DNA from: Streptomyces thinghirensis
GTDB taxonomy: Bacteria > Actinomycetota > Actinomycetia > Streptomycetales > Streptomycetaceae
Assembly (NCBI GenBank): GCA_021502835.1
Contig: JAKFGP010000050.1
Coordinates: forward strand, 186,001-250,000
Direction: 5' to 3'
Length of the DNA stretch: 64,000 nucleotides
A model generated the notes under the pieces. It did not search any database. It was not told the origin of the DNA and saw only the letters and a program-made list of their open reading frames with translations. The position numbers and the translations under genes were made by a program. Below are positions 32,179 to 42,187 of the stretch, piece after piece. Position 1 is the stretch's first letter. Each line of letters opens with the position of its first letter.

Positions 32179-33088
32179 ACGGAGACCTCACGCCGCGCCG
32201 CCTCGTCCAGCGCGTCCAGCACCGGGCGGATCAGCGGGGTGCTCTCGGCTCCCCGGCGCACGGCCGCGAAGACGCGGCGGGTGGGCGCGACCCCGTCGAC
32301 CGGGCGGGACGACCACGCCCGTCAGATCCGTGCCGTGCAGGGCCGAGCGCGGGACGAGTGCCACGCCGACGTCGGCCGCGGCGGAGCGACACGACCGCGC
32401 GGAAGTCGTCCGAGGAGTGCTCCATGCGGGCTGGAAACCGGCGTGCTCGCAGGCCAGGACCACCACGTCATGGCAGGGGTTGCCCGGGTAGGGGCCGATC
32501 CACGCGTCCTTGGCAAGCTCCGAGCGGCACCTCGTCGGCGTCGGCGAGGCGGTGGGCGAGCGGGACGACCGCGTCGAAGGGCTCGGCGTACAGGGGGGAC
32601 GTGGGTCAGGCGCGGGTCGTCGGCGGGCGGCGCCCCCGGTACTCGACGGCGACGGCCACGTCGACCTGCCGGTCGAGGACTATCGGCAGGCTGGCGTCGC
32701 CCTCGGCGTCCTGGACGCGGATGCGGATGCCGGGCGCCGACTCGGCGAGGCGGGCCAGCGCGGGCGCGACGACCAGCGCGATACCGGTCGCGAAGGAGGC
32801 GACCGTGACCGTGCCCGCGTCGCCCGAGCTGTACGCGGCGAGTTCCGCCTCGGCCCGCTCCAGCTGGGCGAGGACCGCGTTGGTGTGGCTGAGCAGGATC
32901 TCGCCGGCCGGGGTCAGCCGTACGCCCTTGGCGCCGCGCTCGACCAGACGGTGGCCGGTCTCCTGCTCCAGGGCGGCCAGCTGCTGGGAGACCGCCGACG
33001 GGGTGAGGTACAGCGCGGCGGCAGCCGCCGTCACGGTGCGGTGGTCCGCCACCGCTCGGAGGATGTGCAGCCGCCGCGCTTCGATCAC
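32179..33088 (-). CDS. LysR-family transcriptional regulator
   Basis: LTTR with the HTH at the very N-terminus: VIEARRLHILRAVADHRTVT, then AAAAALYLTPSAVSQQLAAL and EQETGHRLVERGAKGVRLT. The effector domain has GTVTVASFATGIALVVAPAL, RIRVQDAEGDASLPIVLDRQ and VDVAVAVEY, later HDVVVLACEHAGFQPAW and GVALVPRSALHGTDL. About 300 residues. GTG at 33088. Breaks near 32605, 32515, 32430, 32390 and 32305. The stop is probably TAA at 32179-32181 after one frame correction. It lies downstream of kbl-tdh on the same strand; whether it regulates threonine use is unknown. Confidence 0.88.
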
Positions 33089-33147
33089 GGGATCGATTCT
33101 CTCACCCGCCGCACCCGCCGCGCCCATGGCCGCAGGTCACGCCCGCG

Positions 33148-34349
33148 TCAGGCGTCCAGCTCCTTGCGCGCCGCCACGAAGGCGTCCACCGCGCGGTTCA
33201 CGTCCTCCGTGGAGTGGGCGGCCGACAGCTGCACGCGGGATGCGGGCCTGGCCCTGCGGCACGACCGGGTAGGAGAAGCCGATCACGTACACCCCGCGCT
33301 CCAGCAGCAGCTCGGCCATGCGGCCCGCCTTCGACGCGTCGCCGATCATCACCGGCGCGATGGCGTGGTCGCCGGGGAGGATGTCGAAGCCCTCCTCGGT
33401 CATCCGGCGGCGGAACAGGGCGGTGTTCTCGGCCAGCCGCACGCGCAGGTCGTCGGCCGACTCCAGCAGGTCGAGCACCCTTGAGGGAGGCGGCCGCGAT
33501 CACCGGGGCCAGCGGTGTTGGAGAAGAGGTACGGCCGGGAGCGCTGGCGCAGCAGGGCGACGATCTCGGTGCGCGCGGCGACGTAGCCGCCGGAGGCGCC
33601 GCCGAGGGCCTTGCCGAGGGTGCCGGTGATGATGTCGACGCGGTCCATGACGCCGTGCAGCTCGGGGTGCCGCGCCCGCCGGGGCCGACGAAGCCGACGG
33701 CGTGCGAGTCGTCGACCATGACCATGGCGTCGTAGCGGTCGGCCAGGTCGCAGATGTCGCGGAGCGGGGCGACGTAGCCGTCCATGGAGAAGACGCCGTC
33801 GGTGACGATCAGCTTGCGGCGCGCGTCGCCCGCGGCCTTGAGCTGCGCCTCCAGGTCCGCCATGTCGCGGTTGGCGTAGCGCAGGCGCCTGGCCTTGCTG
33901 AGGCGGATGCCGTCGATGATCGAGGCGTGGTTCAGGGCGTCCGAGATCACCGCGTCCTCGGGGCCGAGGAGGGTCTTCGAACACGCCGCCGCCGTTGGCG
34001 TCGAAGCAGGAGGAGTAGAGGATCGTGTCCTCCTGGCCGAGGAACGCGGAGAGCCGGGCCTCCAGTTCCTTGTGCACCTCCTGGGTGCCGCAGATGAAGC
34101 GCACGGACGCCATGCCGTAGCCCCAGCGGTCCAGCGCCTCGTGGGCGGCGGCGACGACCGCGCGGATGGTCGGCGAGGCCGAGGTAGTTGTTGGCGCAGA
34201 AGTTGAGGACCTCGCCGGGGCGGGCCGCCCGCGGTGACGTTCACGGTCGCGGACTGCGGGGTCCCGATCACGCGCTCGGGCTTGTGCAGGCCGGCGGCGC
34301 GGATCTCGTCGAGGGTGGCGCGCAGGTCGTCGCGCACGGAGTCGAACAT
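33148..34349 (-). CDS. kbl: Glycine C-acetyltransferase (2-amino-3-ketobutyrate CoA ligase)
   Basis: PLP enzyme that cleaves 2-amino-3-ketobutyrate with CoA into glycine and acetyl-CoA, the second step of threonine breakdown after Tdh. [20 protein letters not shown], then [60 protein letters not shown] and [20 protein letters not shown] with the PLP lysine in TLGKALGG. The C-terminus is [14 protein letters not shown]. About 400 residues; ATG at 34349 with AGGAG upstream. Breaks near 34230, 34175, 33980, 33675, 33520, 33480 and 33245. It follows tdh 40 bp downstream on the same strand. Confidence 0.95.
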
Positions 34350-34376
34350 ATCGGTAGCTCCTAGGAAGGCAGTTGG

Positions 34377-34398
34377 CTTACGCGGTGACTTACGCGGT
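34377..34398. repeat. Short duplication over the tdh stop codon
   Basis: CTTACGCGGT occurs at 34377-34386 and 34389-34398, a 12-bp-period duplication. On the minus strand it repeats the last codons and TAA of tdh. Confidence 0.9.
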
Positions 34399-35418
34399 CC
34401 AGTCGAGGATGACCTTGCCGCCCTTGCCGCCGGCCGCGTCCTCGAACGCCGCCTCGTGCTCACGGTGGCTGTAGCGGCCGGTGATGACGGGCGCGAGGTC
34501 GAGGCCGCCTTCGAGCAGCACCGACATGGCGTACCAGGTCTCGAACATCTCGCGGCCGTAGATACCCTTGACGGTGATCATCGAGGTGACGATCCGGGCC
34601 CAGTCGACCGGGAACTCCTCGGACGGCAGGCCGAGCATCGCGATCCGCCCGCCGTGCGTCATGTTGGCGATCATGTCGCGCATGGCCTCGGGGCGGCCGG
34701 ACATCTCCAGGCCGATGTCGAAGCCCTCGCGCAGGCCCAGTTCGCGCTGTCCGTCGGCGATGGTCGACTTCGACACGTCGAGGGCGAGGCTCACGCCGAC
34801 CTTGAGCGCCAGGTCCAGGCGTTCCTCGCTCACGTCGGTGATCACGACGTTGCGGGCCCCCGCGTGCCGGGCGACGGCGGCCGCCATCAGGCCGATCGGC
34901 CCGGCGCCGGTGATGAGGACGTCCTCGCCGACCAGCGGGAAGGACAGGGCGGTGTGCACGGCGTTGCCGAACGGGTCGAAGATCGCGGCGACGTCGAGGT
35001 CGACGGGGACGCGGTGCACCCAGACGTTGGTGGCGGGCAGGGCGACGTACTCGGCGAACGCCCCGTCCCGGCCGACGCCGAGCCCGACGGTGGCGCGGCA
35101 CAGGTGGCGCCGGCCGGCCAGGCAGTTGCGGCACTTGCCGCAGACCAGGTGTCCTTCGCCGCTGACCCGGTCACCGGCCTTGATGTCGGTGACGTCCTCG
35201 CCCGGTGTCGACGACCTCGCCGACGAACTCGTGACCCACGACGAGTGGGGTGCGGATGGCCTGCTGGGCCCAGCCGTCCCAGGCCCGGATGTGCAGGTCG
35301 GTGCCGCAGATGCCGGTGCGCAGCACCTTGATGAGCACGTCACCGGGTCCGATGACGGGCTCGGCACGTCCGCGAGCCGGAGGCCGGGCTCCGCCTTCTC
35401 CTTGACCAGCGCCTTCAA
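34390..35418 (-). CDS. tdh: L-threonine 3-dehydrogenase
   Basis: Zinc alcohol-dehydrogenase-type enzyme oxidising threonine to 2-amino-3-ketobutyrate with NAD+. [19 protein letters not shown], then [14 protein letters not shown] with the catalytic zinc cysteine, [34 protein letters not shown] (structural-zinc cysteines), [20 protein letters not shown] (nucleotide fold), [20 protein letters not shown] and [20 protein letters not shown]. 342 residues. Start is TTG at 35418 with AGGAG nine bases upstream. Breaks near 35365 and 35205 only; the last 270 residues are clean. It is the first gene of the tdh-kbl pair. Confidence 0.95.
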   Translation of the reverse strand: MKALVKEKAEPGLRLADVPSPSSDPVTCSSRCCAPASAAPTCTSGPGTAGPSRPSAPHSSWVTSSSARSSTPGEDVTDIKAGDRVSGEGHLVCGKCRNCLAGRRHLCRATVGLGVGRDGAFAEYVALPATNVWVHRVPVDLDVAAIFDPFGNAVHTALSFPLVGEDVLITGAGPIGLMAAAVARHAGARNVVITDVSEERLDLALKVGVSLALDVSKSTIADGQRELGLREGFDIGLEMSGRPEAMRDMIANMTHGGRIAMLGLPSEEFPVDWARIVTSMITVKGIYGREMFETWYAMSVLLEGGLDLAPVITGRYSHREHEAAFEDAAGGKGGKVILDWTA

Positions 35419-35570
35419 CGCTACGGCTCCTGACGGTGAGGTCCCGGCGCCGGGCATGCAGAGGCAGCCGCGTCCGGGAGGGGAGGGAATCGCACAGCAA
35501 TCTGCCGTACGACACCGCCCCGGGTCCATCGAGCCTTTCTTAAGCCCGGTCGCAGCTTTCCTTCACGCCC

Positions 35571-36168
35571 TTACACCTGTCGCGCTCCGTCGGCCCCCAG
35601 GCGGAGCCCGTCCTCCGGCGCTGCGCGTTCGATGCGCCGTACGAGATCGGCTGCCGTCGACTTGATCGCTCGCCAGGCCCGCTTCCTGCGTCCGCGCCCC
35701 ACGTCGGCGGCGGACACCGCGCCCAGCACCGTCCCCGTGCTGTCGATGAGCGGGGCTCCCAGGTAGGAGCGGATGCCGGGAACTCGTCGACGACCGGGTT
35801 GCTCCGCGAACCGCGGATAGTGCGCACGTCCCAGGACCAGTGCCTTGCGCCGGACCACCACATGGGGGCAGAAGCCGTGGTCGCGCGGCTGGACCGGGCG
35901 AACTCGACTGGTGCTGTCCCCTCGCGCTCACCGGCGCGATCTCGGGCACCTGCAGGCCCGCGAAGAACCGTGTCCGCCCCTCGACCAGAAGTTGACCATC
36001 GCGCAATGGCGCCTCGGCGAGCTGGGCGAGATGGGCCGCGGTGGCGTCGAGGGCCGGATCCGGGCGTTCCGCCAGCCCGAGCCGGCGCAGCCGTCGCACC
36101 CGCGCGGGGCCTCCCGGTCCTCGGGAGAGCAGCAGCCGTCCGACCGGGCGCGGCGGGTCATAGCTCAT
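35571..36168 (-). CDS. GAF-domain protein linked to the conservon
   Basis: Small sensor-like protein of about 200 residues. N-terminal VGRLLLSRGPGGPARVRRLR, then DPALDATAAHLAQLAEAPL. The GAF part has LVEGRTRFFAGLQVPEIAPV, VVVRRKALVLG, IRSYLGAPLIDSTGTVLGAV and SAADV, which are the usual GAF beta-strand blocks. C-terminal KSTAADLVRRIERAAPEDGL. ATG at 36168. Breaks near 35985, 35915, 35830, 35790 and 35715. GAF genes of this kind often stand behind cvnABCD in Streptomyces, and this one is 81 bp downstream of cvnD on the same strand. Ligand unknown. Confidence 0.8.
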
Positions 36169-36228
36169 GGGCGGGCTCCGTCGCTGGCGTGCGTCATGTG
36201 CGGCTCCGTGGCGGTGGGGTACGGGGAA

Positions 36229-36259
36229 TCACCTGGGTCACCTGGGGATCACCTGTGGG
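36229..36259. repeat. Tandem 9-bp repeat beside the cvnD stop
   Basis: TCACCTGGG at 36229-36237 and 36238-36246, with a third imperfect copy TCACCTGTGGG from 36249. On the minus strand each copy supplies a TGA in one frame, including the cvnD stop. Confidence 0.85.
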
Positions 36260-36923
36260 CGCCGAGGCTCCCGTCGTGGGGCTGGTGTGGGTGGGCGATG
36301 AGGTGGCGTGTACGAGGGTGAGCAGTGGCCCTGGCCGCCGGAACTGGAGATCCGGGCGTCGCAGCGCACGGATGGGGATCTCGATGGAGGTCCATGGCGG
36401 CGCGCACCTCCTCCGGGTCGTAGCGGTACCGCACCGTCGAAGCTCGTTGATCGCGACGATGAAGCCGGAGTCCGCGTTCCGGGCGAAGAAGTCGACGGCG
36501 GCGAACGACTCTCTCCAGGCGGCGGGTGTCGGCGATGATCACGGCACCGAGCGCGCCCTCGCACAATCCCCGTCCCACATGGAACCAGAACTGTTCCTGG
36601 CCGGGGCGTCCCGAACAGGTACAGCACGTGTTCCGGGTCGAGGGTGAGGCGGCCGAAGTCCATGGCCACGGTCGTTTCGAGTTTGTTCTCGATTCCGTCG
36701 AGGTTGTCGGTCGCTGCGCTGACCGTGGTGAGCAGTTCCTCCGTGCTCAGCGGTGCGATCTCGCTGACCGCGCCGACGAAGGTCGTCTTGCCCACCCCTG
36801 AACCCGCTCCGCCACGAGGGATCTTCAGCGCGGTGGGGAAGGGGATCGGTGGTGTGCCGGGCCGGGCCGACCCCGGGACGGGTCTCGTGGCCAGTAGCTC
36901 AGAGCTTCGTCGTCGTAGTCCAT
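36249..36923 (-). CDS. cvnD: Conservon GTPase CvnD
   Basis: Ras/MglA-like GTP-binding protein that couples the conservon membrane complex to the cytosol. ATG at 36923 (MDYDDEAL). After a frame correction near 36815 the P-loop GVGKTTFVGAVSEIAPLSTE is clear, followed by ETTVAMDFGRLTLDPEHVLY (switch region with the conserved threonine), LFGTPG, then GRGLCEGALGAVIIADTRRL, DSGFIVAIN and RYDPEEVRAAMDL. C-terminus HPHQPHDGSLGAHR. About 205 residues. Breaks near 36605, 36515, 36440 and 36385. It overlaps the 3' end of cvnC. Confidence 0.88.
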
Positions 36924-37270
36924 CGAGCACTGCCTCCAGAAGGGCTCGGTCCGTGGGGTTGCGGTGGAACGAGGCGGGGGGTTTGGTGGTCAGCGCGCCG
37001 CAGTCGACGAGGTCCGACAGCAGTACCTTAGTGACTGCCACGGAAGCCTCAGATGGGCGGCGAGCTCGGCGACCGAGGCGCCCGGCACAGGTCGAGTGCC
37101 TGCGCGTGTTCGGGACCGAGGTAACCGAGGGGGGTCGCCCCCGTGGCCATCACCTGGGACATCAGGTCGAGCTCGACGGTGGGCCGGGTACGGCCGTTGC
37201 TCACGGTGAAGGGGCGCACCAGCCGTCCGGCCGCGTCGTCGAGCCAGGGCCCGTCGCCGGCCGCGGCCAT
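36905..37270 (-). CDS. cvnC: Conservon DUF742 protein CvnC
   Basis: DUF742 protein, a winged-helix-like conservon component of about 120 residues. DGPWLDDAAGRLVRPFTVSN, then GRTRPTVELDLMSQVMATGA (RPFTVSNGRT is the family signature), LGYLGPEHAQALDLCRAP, VTKVLLSDLVDCGALTT and RALLEAVLDGLRR. ATG at 37270. One break near 37080; the stop lies in the overlap with cvnD and is blurred by a further indel. Acts in the membrane-associated CvnA-D complex. Confidence 0.87.
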
Positions 37271-37280
37271 CCTCAAGGCC

Positions 37281-37705
37281 TCATCGCCGGGGGTTCGACG
37301 GCGTGCTGCCGGGGCGCGGTGACCAGGTAGGGGCGGACGCTCTTGACCAGCATCGCCATCTCGTAGCCGAGCACGGCCGCGTCGGCCTCGCGGCCGGCCA
37401 GCACGGCGAGGCAGGTGCCGAGCCGGCGGTGGTGACGAAGAGCAGGGTCGAGTCGAGTTCGACGACGACCTGCCGTACGTCCCCGCCGTCGCCGAAGCGG
37501 ACGCCGGCGCTGCGGCCGAGGGAGACAGGCCGGAGGCCAGGGCTGCCATGTGGTCGGCGCTGTCCGCGTCGAGGCCGTGGACGGACTTCACCAGTCCGTC
37601 GCAGGACAGGAGCACCGCGCTGGACGTGTGCGGCACGCGCTGCACGAGGCCGCTCATCAGCCAGTCGAGGTCGGATACACGGCCGGTCGGCGCGTCGCTC
37701 GCCAT
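37281..37705 (-). CDS. cvnB: Conservon roadblock/LC7 protein CvnB
   Basis: Roadblock/LC7 (MglB-like) protein thought to act on the CvnD GTPase. MASDAPTGRVSDLDWLMSGL, then VQRVPHTSSAVLLSCDGLVK and SVHGLDADSADHMAALASGL, with FGDGGDVRQVVVELDSTLLF and VTTAGS in the next frame. About 140 residues. The ATG at 37705 has AAGGAG upstream. An alternative upstream start at 37807 overlaps the cvnA stop (ATGA) and would add a Pro/His-rich leader, PLHPHSHHHDQRSRRP. Breaks near 37530, 37425 and 37300. Confidence 0.88.
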
Positions 37706-37803
37706 GGTGGATCGACTCCTTGGGTGCGAAGGTCTGCGGGAGCGCTGGTCGTGGTGGTGGGAGTGGGGGTGGAGAGGGGAAGCGGGGGTGGTCACGGGGT
37801 TGC

Positions 37804-39641
37804 TCATCCGGCCGGGTCCTGTGGGTCGGTTCCATGAGGGTGGGCTCCATGGGGGTGGGCTCCACGGGGGCAGGTTCCATGGAGGCCGGTGGCGGATCGA
37901 GGCGGGTCGGTTCCATGAGGGTCGGCTCCCTGTGCTGCTGGGCCTCCGCGAGGCCGATGCCGCGTTGGAAGGCCGCCATGAGCCCGGGGTCGTGGCCGGC
38001 GTGCTGCTCGGGTTCCTGGCGCGGTGCGGGGCCGCCGCGCAGCTGGGGGACGATGTGCTCCTCGGGCGCGGCGGCGGGGCAGTTGGGGCTTGTCAGGTGC
38101 CGCGCACCACCGGGCGCGCGGGACGGGCGGGGGGGCCGCGTGCTCGGCGAGGACGCCCCGGTCCTCGGGCCGGACACCGGGCACGGCGGCTGCCGGAGTG
38201 GGCCGGTCCGGTGGGCGCCGCGCACCGCAGCGGCACGTCGCCTGCGTCCGCCCTGCGGCCGGGGCGGGGGCGGGCGTGGAGGGACGGGAGCGGGCGCGGC
38301 TGCGGGTGCGGCGGGGGCCGGCGGCGTCGCGGGGGCGTCGGTCCGCGGCCGCTGCCGGGGCGGCGGCAGCGGCACGGGTCGGCCCCGCCGACCTCCGCCG
38401 GCCGGGCCCCGCCCCCGGGGAGCGCTCCCGGCTCCGTACCCAACAGGGCCTGCGGCACGACCAGTACGGCCTGGACACCGCCGTAGATGTTGGTCTGCAG
38501 GCGGACGGTGATGCCGTGCCTCTTGGCGAGCTGGGAGACGACGTACAGCCCGGATGCGGCCGTCCGCGAGCAGGCGGGCGACGTTGACCTGATCGGGGTC
38601 GGCGAGCAGGGCGTTCATCCGGCTCTGCTCGCCGACCGGCATCCCGAGTCCGGCAGTCCTCGACCTCGACGGCGAGGCCCGAGGTGACGAGGTTGGCGCG
38701 CATCAGCACCTGGGTCTGCGGGGCGGAGAACAGGGTGGCGTTCTCGACGAGTTCGGCCAGCAGGTGGATGACGTCGGCGACGGCGTGGCCGCGCAGGGTG
38801 CCGTCGATCGGCGGGACCAGCCGGACCCGCGAGTACTGCTCGACCTCGGCGATGGCCGAGCTGAGCACCTCGGTCATGTCGACGGGGTTGCTCCACTGCC
38901 GGCGCGGAGATGGCGCCGCCCATCACGGCGAGGTTCTCGGCATGGCGGCGGATGCGGGTGGCGAGGTGGTCGACGTGGAAGAGGCCCTTGAGGAGGTCGG
39001 GGTCCTCGATCTCGTTCTCCAGCTCGTCCAGGATGGAGATCTCCCGGTGCACCAGCGACTGCAGGCGCCGGGCGAGGTTGACGAAGACCCTCCAGCTTCT
39101 GTTCGCTGCCCGCCTGGCTGGAGAGCTGGGCGGCCCGGACGACGGCGGTGACGGCGCCGTCGTGGGCGCGGGACAGGTCGGCGGCGAGCAGTTCGAAGTC
39201 GTCGGCGTCGTCCGGCGGTCCGCCGCGCGGTTTGCGCTGGGGCGGGGTCTCGCCGCGGCGCAACGCCTCGACCACGGCGCGCAGATCGCCCTCCGAGCGC
39301 GCGGTGTTGCGGCGCAGGGGCGCCGACGCGGTCGTGCACGGACCGCGCGGCGCGGTCGGCGGCGACGGCGGCGATGACGACGGCCGCGAGGGTCACCGAG
39401 ACCGCCCCCGCGAGCACGCCCCACAGGACGAGGCCGGGCCGGGCGCCGGTGGACCGGATGGTGAACAGGACGACCGCGCAGGCGCCGAGGGCCACCGCGA
39501 CGGGCGGCAGCACGGCGAGACGCAGGAGTTGGGGGCGTATGTGGGTCTCAGGCAGCGCGGGGCGGTACGGGAGGCCGGCCGGCCGTGCCGCCCGCCCTCG
39601 CGGCGGTTTGCTCGCGCGGCCGGGGCGCGGAGGTGAGACAT
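37804..39641 (-). CDS. cvnA: Conservon sensor histidine kinase CvnA
   Basis: Membrane kinase-like protein heading the conservon. ATG at 39641 (MSHLRAPAARANRREGGRHG). Two membrane helices: LPPVAVALGACAVVLFTI and VLWGVLAGAVSVTLAAVVIA. Then a helical region with VFVNLARRLQSLVHREISIL, DELENEIEDPDLLKGLFHVD and HLATRIRRHAENLAVMGG. The ATPase core has DVIHLLAELVENATLFSAPQ with the N-box, and TQVLMRANLVTSGLAVEVED. A long proline/alanine-rich tail of about 200 residues ends in MEPT-type repeats. About 610 residues. Breaks near 39540, 39320, 39090, 38900, 38655, 38555 and in the tail. Confidence 0.88.
37824..37930. repeat. MEPT-coding repeats at the cvnA 3' end
   Basis: On the minus strand, blocks based on ATGGAGCCCACC recur with 15-bp spacing and encode MEPT, MEPA or VEPT. 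A longer repeat, GGGTCGGTTCCATGAGGGT, occurs at 37823-37841 and 37904-37922 with nearly the same flanks. Confidence 0.85.
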
Positions 39642-40026
39642 CGGGGGTCCTCGTACTGGTCCATTGGTCCGTCGGGCCCGGATCGGGCCCTGATGCTCGC
39701 GCGTGGTGGCGAATGCCACGCGGACACGCGACGTCACGCGGGCACGCGTCGTCGCGGTGTCGACCGAGCGGACCGGGGGATCCGGTCTACGTCGCCCGAC
39801 GGACACTGACAGTAGTCGCCCGCACATCATGTGCGGTGGGCGGTGCCAAAGTCCCTCGGACAACGTCCCGCTCTGGTATGAGGCTTCGTACGACAGCCCG
39901 ATAAGCCGGTGAAGCTTCCGCTCGCGAAGCACTGCCAACCGGTCCGACTCGATCAAATTCACTCACCGTGAGTGACGACGGGGATTCGTGGTCGCACGCC
40001 CGGGCGCCGTCGGGTGCCCTGGGCGG
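39642..40026. other. 385-bp intergenic region upstream of cvnA
   Basis: No gene seen. It holds an 18-bp tandem duplication (39717-39752, units CACGCGGACACGCGACGT and CACGCGGGCACGCGTCGT, 16 of 18 identical) and a 17-bp palindrome (39959-39975). It should contain the cvnA promoter and the end of the upstream HTH gene transcript. Confidence 0.7.
39959..39975. promoter_or_regulatory. 17-bp palindrome TCACTCAC-C-GTGAGTGA
   Basis: Perfect 8-bp arms around a single C, 52 bp after the stop of the HTH regulator and about 320 bp before cvnA. It could be an operator or a small stem-loop terminating the regulator transcript. No T-run follows on the minus strand. Confidence 0.55.
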
Positions 40027-40869
40027 TCAGCGCAGCGCCTGCGGGCCGATGACCGCGAGGAGGCGGAGTCTGTCGTGGCTCTCGCTGCCCGGAACGGCGG
40101 TGTAGACGACCAGGCGGTGCGACTGTTCCGGGTCGAGGAGTATCTGGCAGTTCAGTTCGAGGGCGCCTACCTGCGGGTGGCGGAAGCGCTTGACGTGATG
40201 AGGGCGGACGCCCACCTCGTGCTTGTCCCACAGGGCGCGGAACTCGTCGCTGCGGGCGAGGAGCAGCTCGGCGTACTGGGCGGCCCGGGAGCCCGGCCCC
40301 CGTACGGCGGCCACTTCACGCAGGCCGGACACGAACATGCGGGAGAGGAACTCGTGATCCGCCGGCTCGTAGAGCTCGCGGGTGGCCGGGTCGGTGAACC
40401 AGCGGTAGCCGATGCTGCGCGCCGGGCCGGTGCAGCGGGTCGCGTCGCCGGTGAGGGCGACGCCGAGCGGGGTCTGCCGCAGCGTCTCCCCCAGCTCGGT
40501 GACGACCTCGCGGGCGTGTCGCCCAGCCGGTCGAGGACGCGCAGCAGGCCGGGGCCGATGTGCTCGCCGACGGTGCCCGTGCCCCGGACGGGCGGGGCGT
40601 GGCCGGCCAGTCGGAACAGGTGGTCCCGCTCGTCGAGGAGAGGTGCAGCCCCTGCGCCATCGAGGCGATCATCGGCTGGGACGGCTGCGGGCCGCGCCGG
40701 CGCTCCAGCCGGGCGAGTAGTCGGTCGACATGTGGCAGAGCTCGGCGACCTCCTCACGGCGCAGCCCGCTGGTTCTGCGCCGCTGTCCGCGCGGGAGGCC
40801 GACGTCCTGGGTTGCAGCAGCTCGGCGGCGCCGCAGGAACGCCGCGAGTCCGGCCCGGTCGATCTCCAT
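40027..40869 (-). CDS. HTH regulator with MmyB-like ligand domain
   Basis: XRE-type regulator of the family that pairs with SDR genes in Streptomyces. N-terminal HTH: GLAAFLRRRRAELLQP, then VGLPRGQRRRTSGLRREEVA and ELCHMSTDYYARLE (after correction near 40710). The MmyB-like domain has DERDHLFRLAGHAPPVRGTG, GEHIGPGLLRVLDRLGDTP and YEPADHEFLSRMFVSGLREV, and the end is SHRLVVYTAVPGSESHDRLR. ATG at 40869. About 280 residues. Breaks near 40820, 40640, 40515 and 40345. It diverges from the SDR gene, its likely target, across 233 bp. Confidence 0.9.
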
Positions 40870-41102
40870 GCGTCTGCTCCTCCCGTACTGATCCTTTCAG
40901 CGCGCGCACCCGCGTTCATCCACGGATCGTCGATCCCCCTCTCGGGCGCCGCCCGGCGCCCCGGGCGGCGGGCAGCCGGGCCCCGGCACCGTCCGTGCGG
41001 GTCGGCCGTACCTGTCCGCGCGTATCGGTGGATCGGGAGTCCCTGGATGGGCCCGGCGGTCGGGGTCACGGTAGGGAAAAGACCGTCGTGAGGAGTGCAC
41101 AC

Positions 41103-42040
41103 ATGCCACGCCAGGACATCGACATCACCGTTCCCGACCTGACCGGGAAGCGCGCTGTCGTCACCGGGGCGAGTGACGGGATCGGGCTCGGCATCGCACT
41201 GCGTCTGGCCGCCGCCGGCGTGGAGGTCGTCATGCCGGTCCGCAATCCGTGCAAGGGCGAAGGCGCGGCCGCCAGGATCCGTGAGCAGATCCCCGACGCG
41301 AACGTGTCGCTGCGCGCCCTCGACCTCTTCCTCGCTCGCCTCCGTCGCGGAACTCGGCAGGACCCTGCTGGACGAGGGACCGCCCCGTCCACCTCCTCGT
41401 CAACAACGCCGGCGTCACGACACCGCCCGACCGGCGGACGACGGCCGACGGCATCGAACTCCAACTCGGCACGAACCACCTGGGCCACTTCGCCCTGGTC
41501 AACCACCTGCTGCCCCTGCCACGAGCCGGCCAGGCCCGCGTGACGTCCCAGATCAGCGTCGCGGCGAACCGCAACGCCATCAACTGGGACGACCTGAACT
41601 GGGAGCGGTCCTACGACGGCATGCGCGCCTACAGCCAGTCGAAGATCGCCTTCGGCCTCTTCGCCCTGGAACTCCACCGGCGCAGCGAAGCGGCGGGCTG
41701 GGGCATCACGAGCAACCTCTCCCACCCCGGAGTCGCGCCGACAAGCCTGCTCGCCGCCCGCCCCGAGGTCGGCCGCGCCAAGGACACGCTGGGCGTGCGC
41801 CTGATCCGCGCCCTGTCCGCGCGCGGGATCCTCGTCGGCACGGTCCACACGGCACAGCTGCCCGCCCTCTATGCCGCCACTTCCCCGGGCCGTGGGCGGC
41901 GGGTTCGACGCCGAGCGGGCCCGGCACCTGGGCGGCCCTCCGGCCGAGCAGAGGCTGGCAGCCGCCTGCGCGGCACCGAGGAAGCGCGGCGCGTGTGGCA
42001 GACCTCCGAGGAACTCACGGGCGTTCGATCCCGGGCGTAG
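41103..42040 (+). CDS. Short-chain dehydrogenase/reductase
   Basis: NAD(P)-dependent [23 protein letters not shown], then [20 protein letters not shown] with the TGxxxGIG motif, [15 protein letters not shown] (NNAG, after correction), [17 protein letters not shown], the catalytic YSQSK in [18 protein letters not shown], and [20 protein letters not shown]. About 312 residues, in the retinol-dehydrogenase/protochlorophyllide-reductase-like branch by length and the HPG motif. ATG at 41103 with GAGGAG upstream. Breaks near 41335, 41385, 41520, 41885 and 41955. Substrate unknown. Confidence 0.9.
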
Positions 42041-42187
42041 GCCGGTGCCGCTACTCCGGGAGGGCTGGCCTCGGCCGAGGCCACCGGGGCCGGATGGGGC
42101 CTCGTGCTCAGTCCAGCGCCGACCGGCGGCCCGGGCGCTGATCAGACAGCTGCGGCACTACCTCACCAGGATCTTCCGCGGCCCACC

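Noticed and set aside
32016..32261. LysR and XRE-cupin as one continuous protein
   Set aside because: They share a frame only because the LysR stop seems lost through an indel. The XRE-cupin has its own ATG and family-typical length, and a TAA for LysR is one base out of frame at 32179.
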